In this document: positions 8,145 through 16,111 of the stretch, one piece after another
Layout of the letters: every line of letters starts with the position of its first letter
Position numbering within the stretch: the stretch's first letter is position 1
Assembly: GCF_001641695.1 (NCBI RefSeq)
Contig: NZ_LSEF01000062.1
Location: 1-35,731, forward strand
Direction of reading: 5' to 3'
DNA length: 35,731 nt
From: Bradyrhizobium neotropicale
GTDB lineage: Bacteria; Pseudomonadota; Alphaproteobacteria; Rhizobiales; Xanthobacteraceae
The notes under the pieces: model-generated
Database searches by the model: none
Told to the model about the DNA's origin: nothing
Seen by the model: only the letters and a program-made list of their open reading frames with translations
Program-made: the position numbers and the translations under genes

Positions 8145-8972
8145 TCAGTCGTAAAACTCCGGCGCCAGCTTCTGGCCGTCGCGCTGGGCCTTGTCGTGGT
8201 TGATCCAGAGCTGCCCCTTCTCCTTGGCGAGCGTGTCGGCGATCTTCTGCATCGAGGCCACGCTCTGGTCCTTGTCGGCGTTCATGCTGGGCACGCGACG
8301 GTTATCCCAATTATCCCTGAAATGGACGGCATCGCCGGACAGCACCACCGCCCCGGTCTTCGACAATTTCACCAGCAGCGACTGATGCCCCGGCGTGTGC
8401 CCGGGCGTCGACAGGATGGTCACGCTGCCGTCGCCGAAAACGTCCTTGTCGCCCGACAAAAGCTCGACGGGATGGGAGGGCTTGAAGCGCGGCTCATTGT
8501 TGGTGCCGGGCCAGTCATATTCAGCCTTCTGCACGTAGAGCATGGCCTGCGGAAACATCTCGACATTGCCGATGTGGTCGGGATGCGTGTGCGAGACGCC
8601 CATCGCCTTGATGTCCGCTGGCTTCACTCCGATCTGCTCGAGCTGCGCTGCAAGCGTCTTCGGTCGCCGCCAGGTGACCGCCTTGGGGTCGGCGGGCGCG
8701 AGCCCATTGGGCATCGCGGCAACGGCATCGGTAATGCCGGTGTCCCACAGAAACCAGTCCTGCCCGTGCTTGATGAGGTAGCAGGTGTCGACGAAGTCCA
8801 TCGACTTGCCTTCGTTCACGCCGGGCGACCAGCGCGAGATGTCGCCGGCGGTGCCCTCCCCGCAATTGAGAATGTAGAGCTTCTCGACGGCGGATGTCTG
8901 CGACTGCGCGGACGCTGTGGTGGCGCAGAGCACAAGTGCGATGGCGGAGAAGGCAAGGCCGATCCGACGCAT
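8145..8972 (-). CDS. Secreted metallo-beta-lactamase-fold hydrolase (lactonase-like)
   Basis: A 275-residue zinc hydrolase of the metallo-beta-lactamase fold. A signal peptide is visible at 1-22 (hydrophobic core AFSAIALVLCATTA, likely cut after ASA), so the enzyme should act in the periplasm. The metal motif HTHPDH is at 128-133, with later ligands in STPGHTPGH and LSGDAVHF. The general look is that of the N-acyl homoserine lactonase branch, which opens the lactone ring of quorum signals. Many relatives have other substrates, so the reaction is not settled. It is on the same strand as dmeF and EamA, 98 bases after the dmeF stop. Confidence 0.82.
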   Translation of the reverse strand: MRRIGLAFSAIALVLCATTASAQSQTSAVEKLYILNCGEGTAGDISRWSPGVNEGKSMDFVDTCYLIKHGQDWFLWDTGITDAVAAMPNGLAPADPKAVTWRRPKTLAAQLEQIGVKPADIKAMGVSHTHPDHIGNVEMFPQAMLYVQKAEYDWPGTNNEPRFKPSHPVELLSGDKDVFGDGSVTILSTPGHTPGHQSLLVKLSKTGAVVLSGDAVHFRDNWDNRRVPSMNADKDQSVASMQKIADTLAKEKGQLWINHDKAQRDGQKLAPEFYD

Positions 8973-9070
8973 GGTTGCTGTTCCTTTTTCACCGTGACGC
9001 GCGAGGCCGCGCGCCGATACCGAGGACCAAACCCGGAGTGGGCTGAAAATTCCCGAAGGCGCCGATCACA

Positions 9071-10048
9071 TCAGTGCGGACAGGTCTCGACCTCGACCGT
9101 GATATGGCTGAGCCCCTTCAGCCCGGCGAGCCGCCTCTTGTAGACGGCCGGCTGCTTCGGCGCATCCGAGACCACCGACACCAGCACGGCGCAATGGCCG
9201 GGGCCGACCTGCCAGAGATGCAGATCCGTGACGCGGTCGTCGCCAACCTCCATCCGAGCACGGACGATGCGCTCCAGCTTCTCGTCCGCGCGCACGTCGA
9301 GCAGCACTGCGCCGGAGGCCTTGACCAGACCGAACGCCCAGCTCGCGATCACCACGCTGCCGATCAGGCCCACGGCCGGATCGGCCCACACCCATCCCGA
9401 ATACATCGCGACGACGAGCGCACCGATCGCAAGCACCGAGGTCGCCGCATCGGCCATGACATGGACGTAGGCCGCGCGGAGATTGTGGTCGTGATGATGG
9501 TGGTGATGGCCGTGATGATCATGGTCATGATCGTCGTGATCATCATGTGCATGACCATGGTCATGATCGTGGCCGTGGTGGTGATGGTCATGGCTGTCGC
9601 GCAGCAGCCACGCGCTCACCAGGTTGACGCACAGGCCGAGGGCGGCAACCGCGATCGCCTCGCCATAGACGATCGGCACGGGCGTGAACAGCCGCAGCAC
9701 GCTCTCATAGGCGATCTGGACCGCGATCAATCCCAGGATGATCGCGCTGGCGAAGGCGGCGAGATCGCCGAACTTGCCGGTGCCGAAGGTGAAATGCGCA
9801 TTCCCGAGGTGCCGTCGCGCAAAACGGTAGGCGAAGGCGGCAATCCCGAGGGCCGCCGCATGGGTGCCCATGTGCCAGCCGTCGGCGAGCAGCGCCATCG
9901 ATCCGAACAGCGAGCCGGCCAGAATCTCACCGACCATCATCACCAGCGTCAGGACGACCACGAACCAGGTGCGCCGCTCGTTCTCGTCGTGCCGCTCGCC
10001 CAGGAACGCGTGATCGTGTGTCCATTGTTCGATGGAATGGGAATGCAT
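9071..10048 (-). CDS. dmeF: Cation diffusion facilitator, Co/Ni exporter DmeF
   Basis: A 325-residue inner-membrane metal/proton antiporter of the CDF family, beginning MHSHSIEQWTHDH as alphaproteobacterial DmeF does. It has six membrane helices. The transport-site motifs are ADGWHMGTH in helix 2 and HVMAD in helix 5. Between helices 4 and 5 is a histidine-rich loop (about 153-188) with 22 His in 36 residues, mixed with Asp and Gly, a metal-collecting feature of the family. The C-terminal cytoplasmic domain (about 235-325) follows. I chose the ATG at 10048; an ATG 54 bases upstream gives an atypical extension. No dmeR-type repressor gene is adjacent. Cobalt/nickel rather than zinc is from family resemblance. 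Confidence 0.87.
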   Translation of the reverse strand: MHSHSIEQWTHDHAFLGERHDENERRTWFVVVLTLVMMVGEILAGSLFGSMALLADGWHMGTHAAALGIAAFAYRFARRHLGNAHFTFGTGKFGDLAAFASAIILGLIAVQIAYESVLRLFTPVPIVYGEAIAVAALGLCVNLVSAWLLRDSHDHHHHGHDHDHGHAHDDHDDHDHDHHGHHHHHHDHNLRAAYVHVMADAATSVLAIGALVVAMYSGWVWADPAVGLIGSVVIASWAFGLVKASGAVLLDVRADEKLERIVRARMEVGDDRVTDLHLWQVGPGHCAVLVSVVSDAPKQPAVYKRRLAGLKGLSHITVEVETCPH

Positions 10049-10120
10049 CGGACCAGATCTCCAGGAGTAGATTCCAGCGCCCAATATAGGCCCTGACAGC
10101 ATCCCTTACTAACGCTCATT

Positions 10121-10166
10121 GCCGGCAAAACCGGCGATTGACAGCCCCCCGCGGTTTCGCTGTAAT
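10121..10166 (+). promoter_or_regulatory. Promoter of the chromate operon with adjacent inverted repeat
   Basis: TTGACA at 10138-10143 and TGTAAT at 10161-10166 are separated by exactly 17 bases, a near-consensus sigma-70 promoter. The repeat GCCGG-5-CCGGC (10121-10135) ends two bases before the -35 and could be an operator. The leader to the start codon at 10253 would be about 80 bases. Confidence 0.6.
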
Positions 10167-10252
10167 TGGCGCCATGGGGATTGAGCGATCTCCCCACGAG
10201 GCGACATGCCCAAGTATCGCGTCCCGTTCGGTTCTTACGAGGACGCATCATC

Positions 10253-11071
10253 ATGTCTACTTTCACGACCATATCTCCCGACAAACTGGCGCGCCTGATC
10301 GGCACGCCCAATGCCCCCACCCTGATTGACGTGCGAACGGAGGAGGATTTTTCCGCCGACCGGCGGCTGATCCCCGGCTCCATCAAGCTCAGTCACGAGA
10401 ACGTCCAGGACTGGGGCGGCGAGTTTGCCGGCCGCTCCGCCATCGTCACCTGCTTCCGCGGCGAAAAGCTCGCCCAGGGCACGGCGGCCTGGCTGCGCCA
10501 ACTCGGCGTGCAGGCCGAGACGCTGGAAGGCGGCTTCGAGGGCTGGAAAGCGGCAAATCTGCCGCTGATCGACACCAGAAAACTGCCGCCACGCGATGCC
10601 AGGGGGCGGACCATCTGGGTGACGCGCGCGCGGCCGAAGGTCGACCGCATCGCCTGCCCCTGGCTGATCCGCCGCTTCGTCGATCCCAACGCGGTGTTCC
10701 TGTACGTCGCGCCCTCCGAAGTGGTCGCCGTCGGCGAGCACTTTGGCGCGGCGCCCTTCGACATCGAAAACGTGTTCTGGAGCCACCGCGGCGAGCTCTG
10801 CACCTTCGACGTGATGATGGAGGAGTTCGGGCTCGCCACACCGCCCTTGCAGCGGCTGGCAACGCTCGTGCGCGGCGCCGACACGGCCCGGCCCGACCTT
10901 GCGCCGGAGGCGTCTGGCCTGCTCGCGGCGTCTCTCGGGCTGTCGCGGATGTATGACGACGACCTTGCGCAGCTCGAGGCCGGCATGACGCTCTACGACG
11001 CCTTCTACCGCTGGTGCCGCGACGCCACCACCGAGACCCACAACTGGCCGACCAACAAGGTGAAGGCGTAA
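10253..11071 (+). CDS. Rhodanese-ChrB fusion, chromate resistance protein
   Basis: A 272-residue two-domain protein. The N-terminal part (about 1-105) is a rhodanese domain: DVRTEEDF is the usual conserved opening and CFRGEKLAQG carries the catalytic-loop Cys, followed by LEGGFEGWKAA. Residues about 115-265 are a ChrB C-terminal (chromate resistance) domain: IWVTRARPKVDRIACPWLIRRF and ENVFWSHRGELCTFDVMM contain its conserved Cys and His. The ATG at 10253 has GAGGA about ten bases upstream; an earlier ATG at 10166 lies on the -10 box. The stop shares one base with the chrA start. Classical ChrB is a chromate-sensing repressor with an N-terminal DNA-binding part, which is replaced by rhodanese here, so this form is probably enzymatic or sensory rather than a repressor. 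Confidence 0.88.
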   Translation: MSTFTTISPDKLARLIGTPNAPTLIDVRTEEDFSADRRLIPGSIKLSHENVQDWGGEFAGRSAIVTCFRGEKLAQGTAAWLRQLGVQAETLEGGFEGWKAANLPLIDTRKLPPRDARGRTIWVTRARPKVDRIACPWLIRRFVDPNAVFLYVAPSEVVAVGEHFGAAPFDIENVFWSHRGELCTFDVMMEEFGLATPPLQRLATLVRGADTARPDLAPEASGLLAASLGLSRMYDDDLAQLEAGMTLYDAFYRWCRDATTETHNWPTNKVKA

Positions 11072-12456
11072 TGGATACCCGTAGCGTTCAAGCAGAAGCT
11101 GATGCCGGTCACGGCATCAGCTTCGGCGAAGCCTTTCGCGTCTGGCTCCGCGTTGCCTGCCTGAGTTTCGGCGGGCCCGCGGGGCAGATCGCGGTGATGC
11201 ACCGCATCCTGGTCGAGGAGAAGAACTGGATTTCGGAGGGCCGCTTCCTGCATGCGCTGAACTATTGCATGCTGCTACCGGGACCGGAGGCGCAGCAACT
11301 CGCCACCTATGTCGGCTGGCTGCTGCACCGTACCGCCGGCGGGCTGGTGGCGGGCGGGCTGTTCATCCTGCCCGGCATCATCGCGATCATGGGCCTGAGC
11401 TACATCTATGCCGCCTATGGCAATGTCAGCTTTGTCGCGGCGCTGTTCTTCGGGCTGAAGGCCGCAGTGCTCGCCATCGTCGTCGAGGCGGTGGTGCGCG
11501 TCGGCAAGCGCGCGCTGAAGAATCGGGTCATGATTGCGCTCGCCGCGCTCGCCTTCATCGCCATCTTCTTCTTCGCGGTCCCCTTCCCGCTGATCATCAT
11601 CACCGCCGGCGTGATCGGCTATGCCGGCGCGCGAAGCGGCCGCCCGGAATTCGCGCCGGCCGGTCACGGCCATGGTGGCAACACAGCCGTGATCGACAGC
11701 ATGCTGGGCGAAGCCGTACCCGAGCACGTCCGCCCCGACACCGGACGCGCCATCCGCGTCGGCGCGTTCTGGCTTGCACTGTGGCTGGCACCGGTGATCG
11801 CGCTGCTCGCGACCTTCGGCGAGGCCAATGTGTTTAGCCAGATCGCCCTGTTCTTCTCGAAGATGGCGCTGGTCACCTTCGGCGGCGCCTATGCGGTGCT
11901 GGCCTATGTCGCCCAGCAGGCGGTCGAGCACTATCACTGGCTGAAGCCGAATGAGATGCTCGATGGCCTCGGCATGGCCGAGACCACGCCGGGCCCGCTG
12001 ATCATGGTGCTCCAGTTCGTGGGCTTCATGGCCGCCTTCCGCGATCCCAGCGGGCTGTCGCCGATGCTCGCGGCAACCCTCGGCGGACTGCTCGCGACCT
12101 GGGTCACCTTCACGCCCTGCTTCCTCTGGATCTTCGTCGGCGCGCCCTACATCGAACGGTTGCGCGGCAACACCGGCCTTGCCGGCGCGCTGAGTGCGAT
12201 CACGGCCGCCGTCGTCGGCGTGATCCTCAACCTGTCGATCTGGTTCGCGCTGCACACGCTGTTCCGCGAGACCGTGCCTGTGAACGCCTTCCCGCTTTCC
12301 TTCGACAGTCCCGTGCTGACCAGCGTCGACATCCCGGCGCTCGCGCTGTCGATCGCAGCCGCAACCGCGCTGTTCCGCTTCAGGCTCGGCATGCTCACGG
12401 TGCTGGCGGGCAGTTGCGCGGCGGGTATCGCCTTGCGGCTGGTGGGGGTGATCTAG
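11071..12456 (+). CDS. chrA: Chromate transporter ChrA
   Basis: A 461-residue inner-membrane protein of the long CHR family, which expels chromate. The two homologous halves each begin with the family signature: SFGGPAGQIAVMHR near residue 30 and TFGGAYAVLAYV near residue 270. Each is followed by a LPGPEAQQLATY or ETTPGPLIMVLQF motif. About ten to twelve hydrophobic helices are visible. The ATG overlaps the upstream stop codon by one base (TAATG), with AAGG just upstream, so translation is probably coupled to the rhodanese-ChrB gene. Together the two genes form the chr operon. Confidence 0.93.
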   Translation: MDTRSVQAEADAGHGISFGEAFRVWLRVACLSFGGPAGQIAVMHRILVEEKNWISEGRFLHALNYCMLLPGPEAQQLATYVGWLLHRTAGGLVAGGLFILPGIIAIMGLSYIYAAYGNVSFVAALFFGLKAAVLAIVVEAVVRVGKRALKNRVMIALAALAFIAIFFFAVPFPLIIITAGVIGYAGARSGRPEFAPAGHGHGGNTAVIDSMLGEAVPEHVRPDTGRAIRVGAFWLALWLAPVIALLATFGEANVFSQIALFFSKMALVTFGGAYAVLAYVAQQAVEHYHWLKPNEMLDGLGMAETTPGPLIMVLQFVGFMAAFRDPSGLSPMLAATLGGLLATWVTFTPCFLWIFVGAPYIERLRGNTGLAGALSAITAAVVGVILNLSIWFALHTLFRETVPVNAFPLSFDSPVLTSVDIPALALSIAAATALFRFRLGMLTVLAGSCAAGIALRLVGVI

Positions 12457-12478
12457 GGAGACTGATCAGATCATAGCT

Positions 12479-12529
12479 GGACTCCTCGGGCCCTGCGAAA
12501 GACAGTAAGGTGTTGTTCGAGAGGAGTCC
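12479..12529 (+). promoter_or_regulatory. Hairpin that would hide the next ribosome binding site
   Basis: GGACTCCTC (12479-12487) is the exact reverse complement of GAGGAGTCC (12521-12529). The right arm is the Shine-Dalgarno sequence GAGGAG of the gene starting at 12536, and the left arm carries the matching CTCCTC. The 33-base loop leaves room for switching. The stem could keep the site closed until released. The pairing is seen; the function is inferred. Confidence 0.5.
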
Positions 12530-12535
12530 CGCCCC

Positions 12536-13342
12536 GTGGGATCAGTGTCGCATCAGGCTGCCAAACCGAGCGGACGATTGCTCCTCGTTCTGTCGCTCTT
12601 CGGTTTCTTTGCGGCTGTGTGCGTTGGCGCCATCTACTACGCTGGCGACCTGTCGAGGCTTCAGGCCGTCAGGTCCGCGGAGGAGAGCCGGGCTGCGTTG
12701 CGCGACGTGACCGATCCTGCAGAGCTCGATCAAGCCATCAAGCAATATCCGTCCAACAGGTTGCTCAGGCTCGTCGCACTCGCAAACGAGGACGTGAACG
12801 ACATCGACGCTGCGGCTCGGCGACTGCTCGATGAAGCCGCGGCAAGGCCCTTGCCGATGCTCGGCGATCTCGGCACGGCCAGCCGCAATGACCTCGACGC
12901 GCTTCGGCGCGACCTGAAGACCGCCGAAGCCAATGTCGCGACGTTCGCGCCGCGCTACGATGCGCTGCTCACGTCTGCACGTGAGAATGTGGAGAAGGAC
13001 GTTCGGTCACTGAACGTCGGGGACGAGCGATTGACCTCGTTCATGGCGATGATCGACGAGCAGCATGGAGCCTGGACCGCGCTCACTTCCAATATGCTCA
13101 TCGCACGCGCAGACTATTACAACGCCTACGAAAAATGCGTGGCGCTGCTGGTGCGCGAGTTTGGCATCTATAGGGTCACAAACGGCCAGTTCGTGTTTCC
13201 TTTCCAGTCCACGGCCAATGGCTACAATCGCGCTGCGACCGCAATGACGGACGCGGCGAAACGCAGCTCCGAGCTCGATGGCGAAAGAGCGAGCTTGCGA
13301 CAGTCGGCGCTGAGCCGATGGAAAGCGTTTGTGGAGGATTAG
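12536..13342 (+). CDS. Membrane-anchored protein of unknown function
   Basis: A 268-residue protein I do not recognise. A single hydrophobic helix at about 14-36 (LLLVLSLFGFFAAVCVGAIYYA) would anchor it in the inner membrane with the rest in the periplasm. The remainder is mostly helical and charged, with possible coiled coil around 115-165 (DLKTAEANVATFAPRYD) and again at 235-265. There are no catalytic signatures. The GTG at 12536 is well placed after GAGGAG; another in-frame GTG lies three codons later. It is 79 bases downstream of chrA on the same strand, separated by the hairpin described at 12479. It might belong to the chromate operon or be independent. Confidence 0.75.
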   Translation: MGSVSHQAAKPSGRLLLVLSLFGFFAAVCVGAIYYAGDLSRLQAVRSAEESRAALRDVTDPAELDQAIKQYPSNRLLRLVALANEDVNDIDAAARRLLDEAAARPLPMLGDLGTASRNDLDALRRDLKTAEANVATFAPRYDALLTSARENVEKDVRSLNVGDERLTSFMAMIDEQHGAWTALTSNMLIARADYYNAYEKCVALLVREFGIYRVTNGQFVFPFQSTANGYNRAATAMTDAAKRSSELDGERASLRQSALSRWKAFVED

Positions 13343-13352
13343 CGGCCGGTGG

Positions 13353-13375
13353 ATGCCCCGGTCGAGCCGGGGCAT
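13353..13375. terminator. Palindromic hairpin between convergent genes
   Basis: ATGCCCCGG and CCGGGGCAT pair perfectly around a five-base loop, ten bases past the stop of the membrane-anchored protein and 28 bases past the parC stop on the other strand. It probably terminates both. Its wording is typical of the GC-rich palindromic repeats between Bradyrhizobium genes. Confidence 0.55.
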
Positions 13376-13403
13376 GACAGTCTTTGTTGGGGCAGCAACC
13401 AGC

Positions 13404-15662
13404 CTACCCGATCACCCGGCCGAACTTGTTCGACTTCGGGAATCCCTTCGGCGGCAGGCGGCCGGCGTCGGCGCGGGTGCCTTGCCACTCGGCGAGCTCC
13501 TTCATGGTCGCACTGAATTCGCGCCCCGCGGAGTCCTTCCAGGTCAGACCCGCCTTGGCATCGAATACGGCGACGTCGGACAGGCCGCCGTCCTTGTACT
13601 TCTGCAGACGGACGCCGCGGCCACGCGCCATTTCCGGCACCTGATCGAGCGGGAAGATCAGCATCTTGCGGTTCTCGCCGATCACCGCAATCGTGTCGCC
13701 GAGCACCTCTGTGACCGCGCGCGCCTCGTTCGGCATGTCGACGTTGAGGACCTGCTTGCCCTTCTTGGTGGTGCCGACGCAATCGTCCTCGTTGACGACA
13801 AAACCCTGGCCTTCGTGGCTAGCCACCAGGAATTTGCGTCCGCCCTTGTTGACGAACAGCGCGACGGGGGCGGCCTCCTGCTCGAGGTCGATGAACAGGC
13901 GGATCGGCTCGCCGTGGCCGCGGCCGCCTGGCAGCTTCGCCACATCGAGCGAGTAGAACTTGCCGTTGGTGGCGAACAGCAGCAGCTTGGAGGTCGTCTC
14001 GGCGAAGAAGGCGAAGCCGAGCTTGTCGTCCTGCTTGAAGGCAAGGCCGGAGAGATCCTCGACGTGCCCCTTCATGGTGCGGATCCAGCCCTTGTCGGAG
14101 ACGACGACCGTGACCGGCTCGCGCTCGACGAAGGCTTCCTCGATCGCCGCAAGATCGTGCTCGGGCGCGTCCGCAAACGTGGTGCGGCGCTTGCCGAGCG
14201 GCGTCTTGGGTCCGAACATGTCGCGGACCTTGCCGACCTGCTCGCCGACCTTCTTCCACTGCTCGGCTTCGGAGGCGAGCAGGCCTTCGATACCCTTCAA
14301 CTCCTTGCGCAGATCCCTGTCTTCATTGCGGATCTCCATTTCCTCGAGCCTGCGCAAGTTGCGCAGACGCATATTGAGGATGGCCTCCGCCTGGACCTCG
14401 GTCAGCTTGAACGCCTTGATCAACGCCGGCTTCGGCTCGTCCTCGGTGCGGATGATCTTGATCACCTTGTCGAGGTTCAGATAGGCGACCAAATGGCCGC
14501 CAAGGACCTCCAGCCGGTGCTCGATCTGGCCCTTGCGGAAGTTGGAGCGGCGGATCAGCACGTCGCGAAGATGGTCGAGCCATTCGCGCAGGCACTCCGC
14601 GAGTCCCACCACCTTGGGGATGCGGCCCTTGATCAGAACGTTGAGGTTCAGCGGAATCTTGCTTTCGAGCTCGGTCAGCCGGAACAGCGATTCCATCATC
14701 AGGGCGGGATCGACGTTCTTCGACTTCGGCTCGATGACGAGACGGATGTCTTCGGCGGATTCGTCGCGGACCTCGCCAACCAGAGGCAGCTTCTTCTGGT
14801 CAAGCAGCTCGGCGATCTTCTCGACCAGCCGCGACTTCTGCACCAGCCACGGGATCTCGGTGACGACGACCACCCAAGTGCCGCGAGCGCCCTCTTCCTG
14901 CTGCCACTTGGAGCGCACCCGGAACGAGCCGCGGCCGGTGGTGTAGGCCTCGGCGATCGCCTGCTTGGAATCGACGATGATGCCGCCGGTCGGGAAATCC
15001 GGACCCTTGACCCATTTCAGCAGGGCCTTGGATTTCGCGTCGGGCTTCTCGATCAGATGCAGCGCGGCGTCGCAGAGCTCGGCGGCGTTGTGCGGCGGGA
15101 TCGAGGTCGCCATGCCGACCGCGATGCCCTGCGCGCCGTTGGCGAGCAGGTTGGGGAAGCCGCCGGGCAGCACGACCGGCTCTTTCGACTGGCCGTCGTA
15201 ATTGGCGCGGAACTCGACGCCGTCTTCGTCGATGCCCTCGAGCAGAAGCCGCGCGACGTCGGTCATGCGCGCTTCGGTGTAGCGGTAGGCGGCGGGGTTA
15301 TCGCCGTCGATATTGCCAAAGTTGCCCTGGCCGTCGACCAGCGGATAGCGCGAGGAGAAATCCTGCGCGAGGCGCACCATGGCGTCATAGATCGCCTGGT
15401 CGCCATGCGGATGGAACGAACCCATCACGTCGCCGACGATCTTGGCGGACTTCTTGAAGGCCGTGCCGGGGTCGAGCCTGAGCAGCCGCATGCCGTAGAG
15501 GATGCGCCGGTGCACCGGCTTCAGGCCGTCGCGCGCGTCCGGCAGCGCGCGGTGCATGATGGTGGAGAGCGCATAGGCGAGATAGCGCTCTTCCAGCGCT
15601 TCACGCAGCGGCACCTCGTGAATTTCGGCCGGCTCCTCCGGCGGAATCAATCGTTTTCCCAT
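13404..15662 (-). CDS. parC: DNA topoisomerase IV subunit A
   Basis: A 752-residue subunit that, with ParE, cuts and passes DNA to unlink daughter chromosomes. Residues about 25-500 form the breakage-reunion domain: RALPDARDGLKPVHRRIL opens it and the catalytic tyrosine is Y128 (RYTEARMT). The C-terminal part (about 500-745) is the beta-pinwheel, with repeats such as GWIRTMKG and VLNVDMPNEARAV. It is topo IV rather than gyrase, judging by its N-terminus MGKRLIPPEEPAE and the lack of the GyrA-box motif. The quinolone-contact position that is Ser80 in E. coli ParC appears to be Gln89 here (HPHGDQAIYDAM), and Glu84 appears as Asp93. It is the last large gene of the minus-strand housekeeping run. 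Confidence 0.95.
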   Translation of the reverse strand: MGKRLIPPEEPAEIHEVPLREALEERYLAYALSTIMHRALPDARDGLKPVHRRILYGMRLLRLDPGTAFKKSAKIVGDVMGSFHPHGDQAIYDAMVRLAQDFSSRYPLVDGQGNFGNIDGDNPAAYRYTEARMTDVARLLLEGIDEDGVEFRANYDGQSKEPVVLPGGFPNLLANGAQGIAVGMATSIPPHNAAELCDAALHLIEKPDAKSKALLKWVKGPDFPTGGIIVDSKQAIAEAYTTGRGSFRVRSKWQQEEGARGTWVVVVTEIPWLVQKSRLVEKIAELLDQKKLPLVGEVRDESAEDIRLVIEPKSKNVDPALMMESLFRLTELESKIPLNLNVLIKGRIPKVVGLAECLREWLDHLRDVLIRRSNFRKGQIEHRLEVLGGHLVAYLNLDKVIKIIRTEDEPKPALIKAFKLTEVQAEAILNMRLRNLRRLEEMEIRNEDRDLRKELKGIEGLLASEAEQWKKVGEQVGKVRDMFGPKTPLGKRRTTFADAPEHDLAAIEEAFVEREPVTVVVSDKGWIRTMKGHVEDLSGLAFKQDDKLGFAFFAETTSKLLLFATNGKFYSLDVAKLPGGRGHGEPIRLFIDLEQEAAPVALFVNKGGRKFLVASHEGQGFVVNEDDCVGTTKKGKQVLNVDMPNEARAVTEVLGDTIAVIGENRKMLIFPLDQVPEMARGRGVRLQKYKDGGLSDVAVFDAKAGLTWKDSAGREFSATMKELAEWQGTRADAGRLPPKGFPKSNKFGRVIG

Positions 15663-15721
15663 GCCGCCCGGTTAAACCGTGGAAGCGAATCGGGCAAGGA
15701 TGGATTGGTTCCTGTGGGCCG

Positions 15722-16009
15722 TTAATGCCCGGCCCAACCAGCGGTCACAGGCGGGGTGGCTTGCGGATTCCTGGCCTGCGCGGGCGCCGGCGCGTTGGTC
15801 AGACAGCGGCGCGCAGCGTCGATTTCGGCCTCAGTCGCGCCATGGGACCGCGCCCATGTCTCTGCGGCTGCAGCGGAATATTTCGCCACATAGTACCTGA
15901 CCACCGTGCACGAGGCGCGACGGAACAGGCCCGGCTGTGGTTCGCCGGCCATCGCGTCCGGCGCAAAAGCGAGCAGCGCCGCCGACAGCGCAAATCCTCT
16001 CATCAACAT
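15722..16009 (-). CDS. Small secreted protein of unknown function
   Basis: A 95-residue protein with a signal peptide (about 1-21, hydrophobic core FALSAALLAFAPDAMA, cut probably after AMA). The mature part is about 74 residues with two Cys (SCTVVRYYVAKYS and AARRCL) that could form a disulfide, then a Pro/Ala-rich tail. No family name comes to mind. It lies between recO and parC on their strand, 59 bases from parC and 102 bases from recO. A second ATG two codons in is equally possible as start. Confidence 0.62.
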   Translation of the reverse strand: MLMRGFALSAALLAFAPDAMAGEPQPGLFRRASCTVVRYYVAKYSAAAAETWARSHGATEAEIDAARRCLTNAPAPAQARNPQATPPVTAGWAGH

Positions 16010-16111
16010 GTGGACTGTCCCCGATGTGGAACCTGCTCCCCCCTAACACGAACAGGGCGATTCCGTTCCGAAGAACTCCATGCCTGTGGACAAGGCAGTG
16101 GCGCAGTCAGG

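Noticed and set aside
8145..8972. Calling the secreted hydrolase a proven quorum-quenching lactonase
   Set aside because: The metal motif fits, but the fold covers many reactions and no substrate-specific residue can be read here.
9485..9595. Repetitive GTGATGATCATG-like DNA resembling a repeat array
   Set aside because: It is simply the codon repeat of the DmeF histidine loop, without regular spacers.
13329..15725. A 798-codon open frame on the plus strand
   Set aside because: It lies opposite parC, whose motifs are unmistakable. Its protein is Asp/His/Leu/Arg-rich without motifs, a normal shadow in GC-rich DNA.
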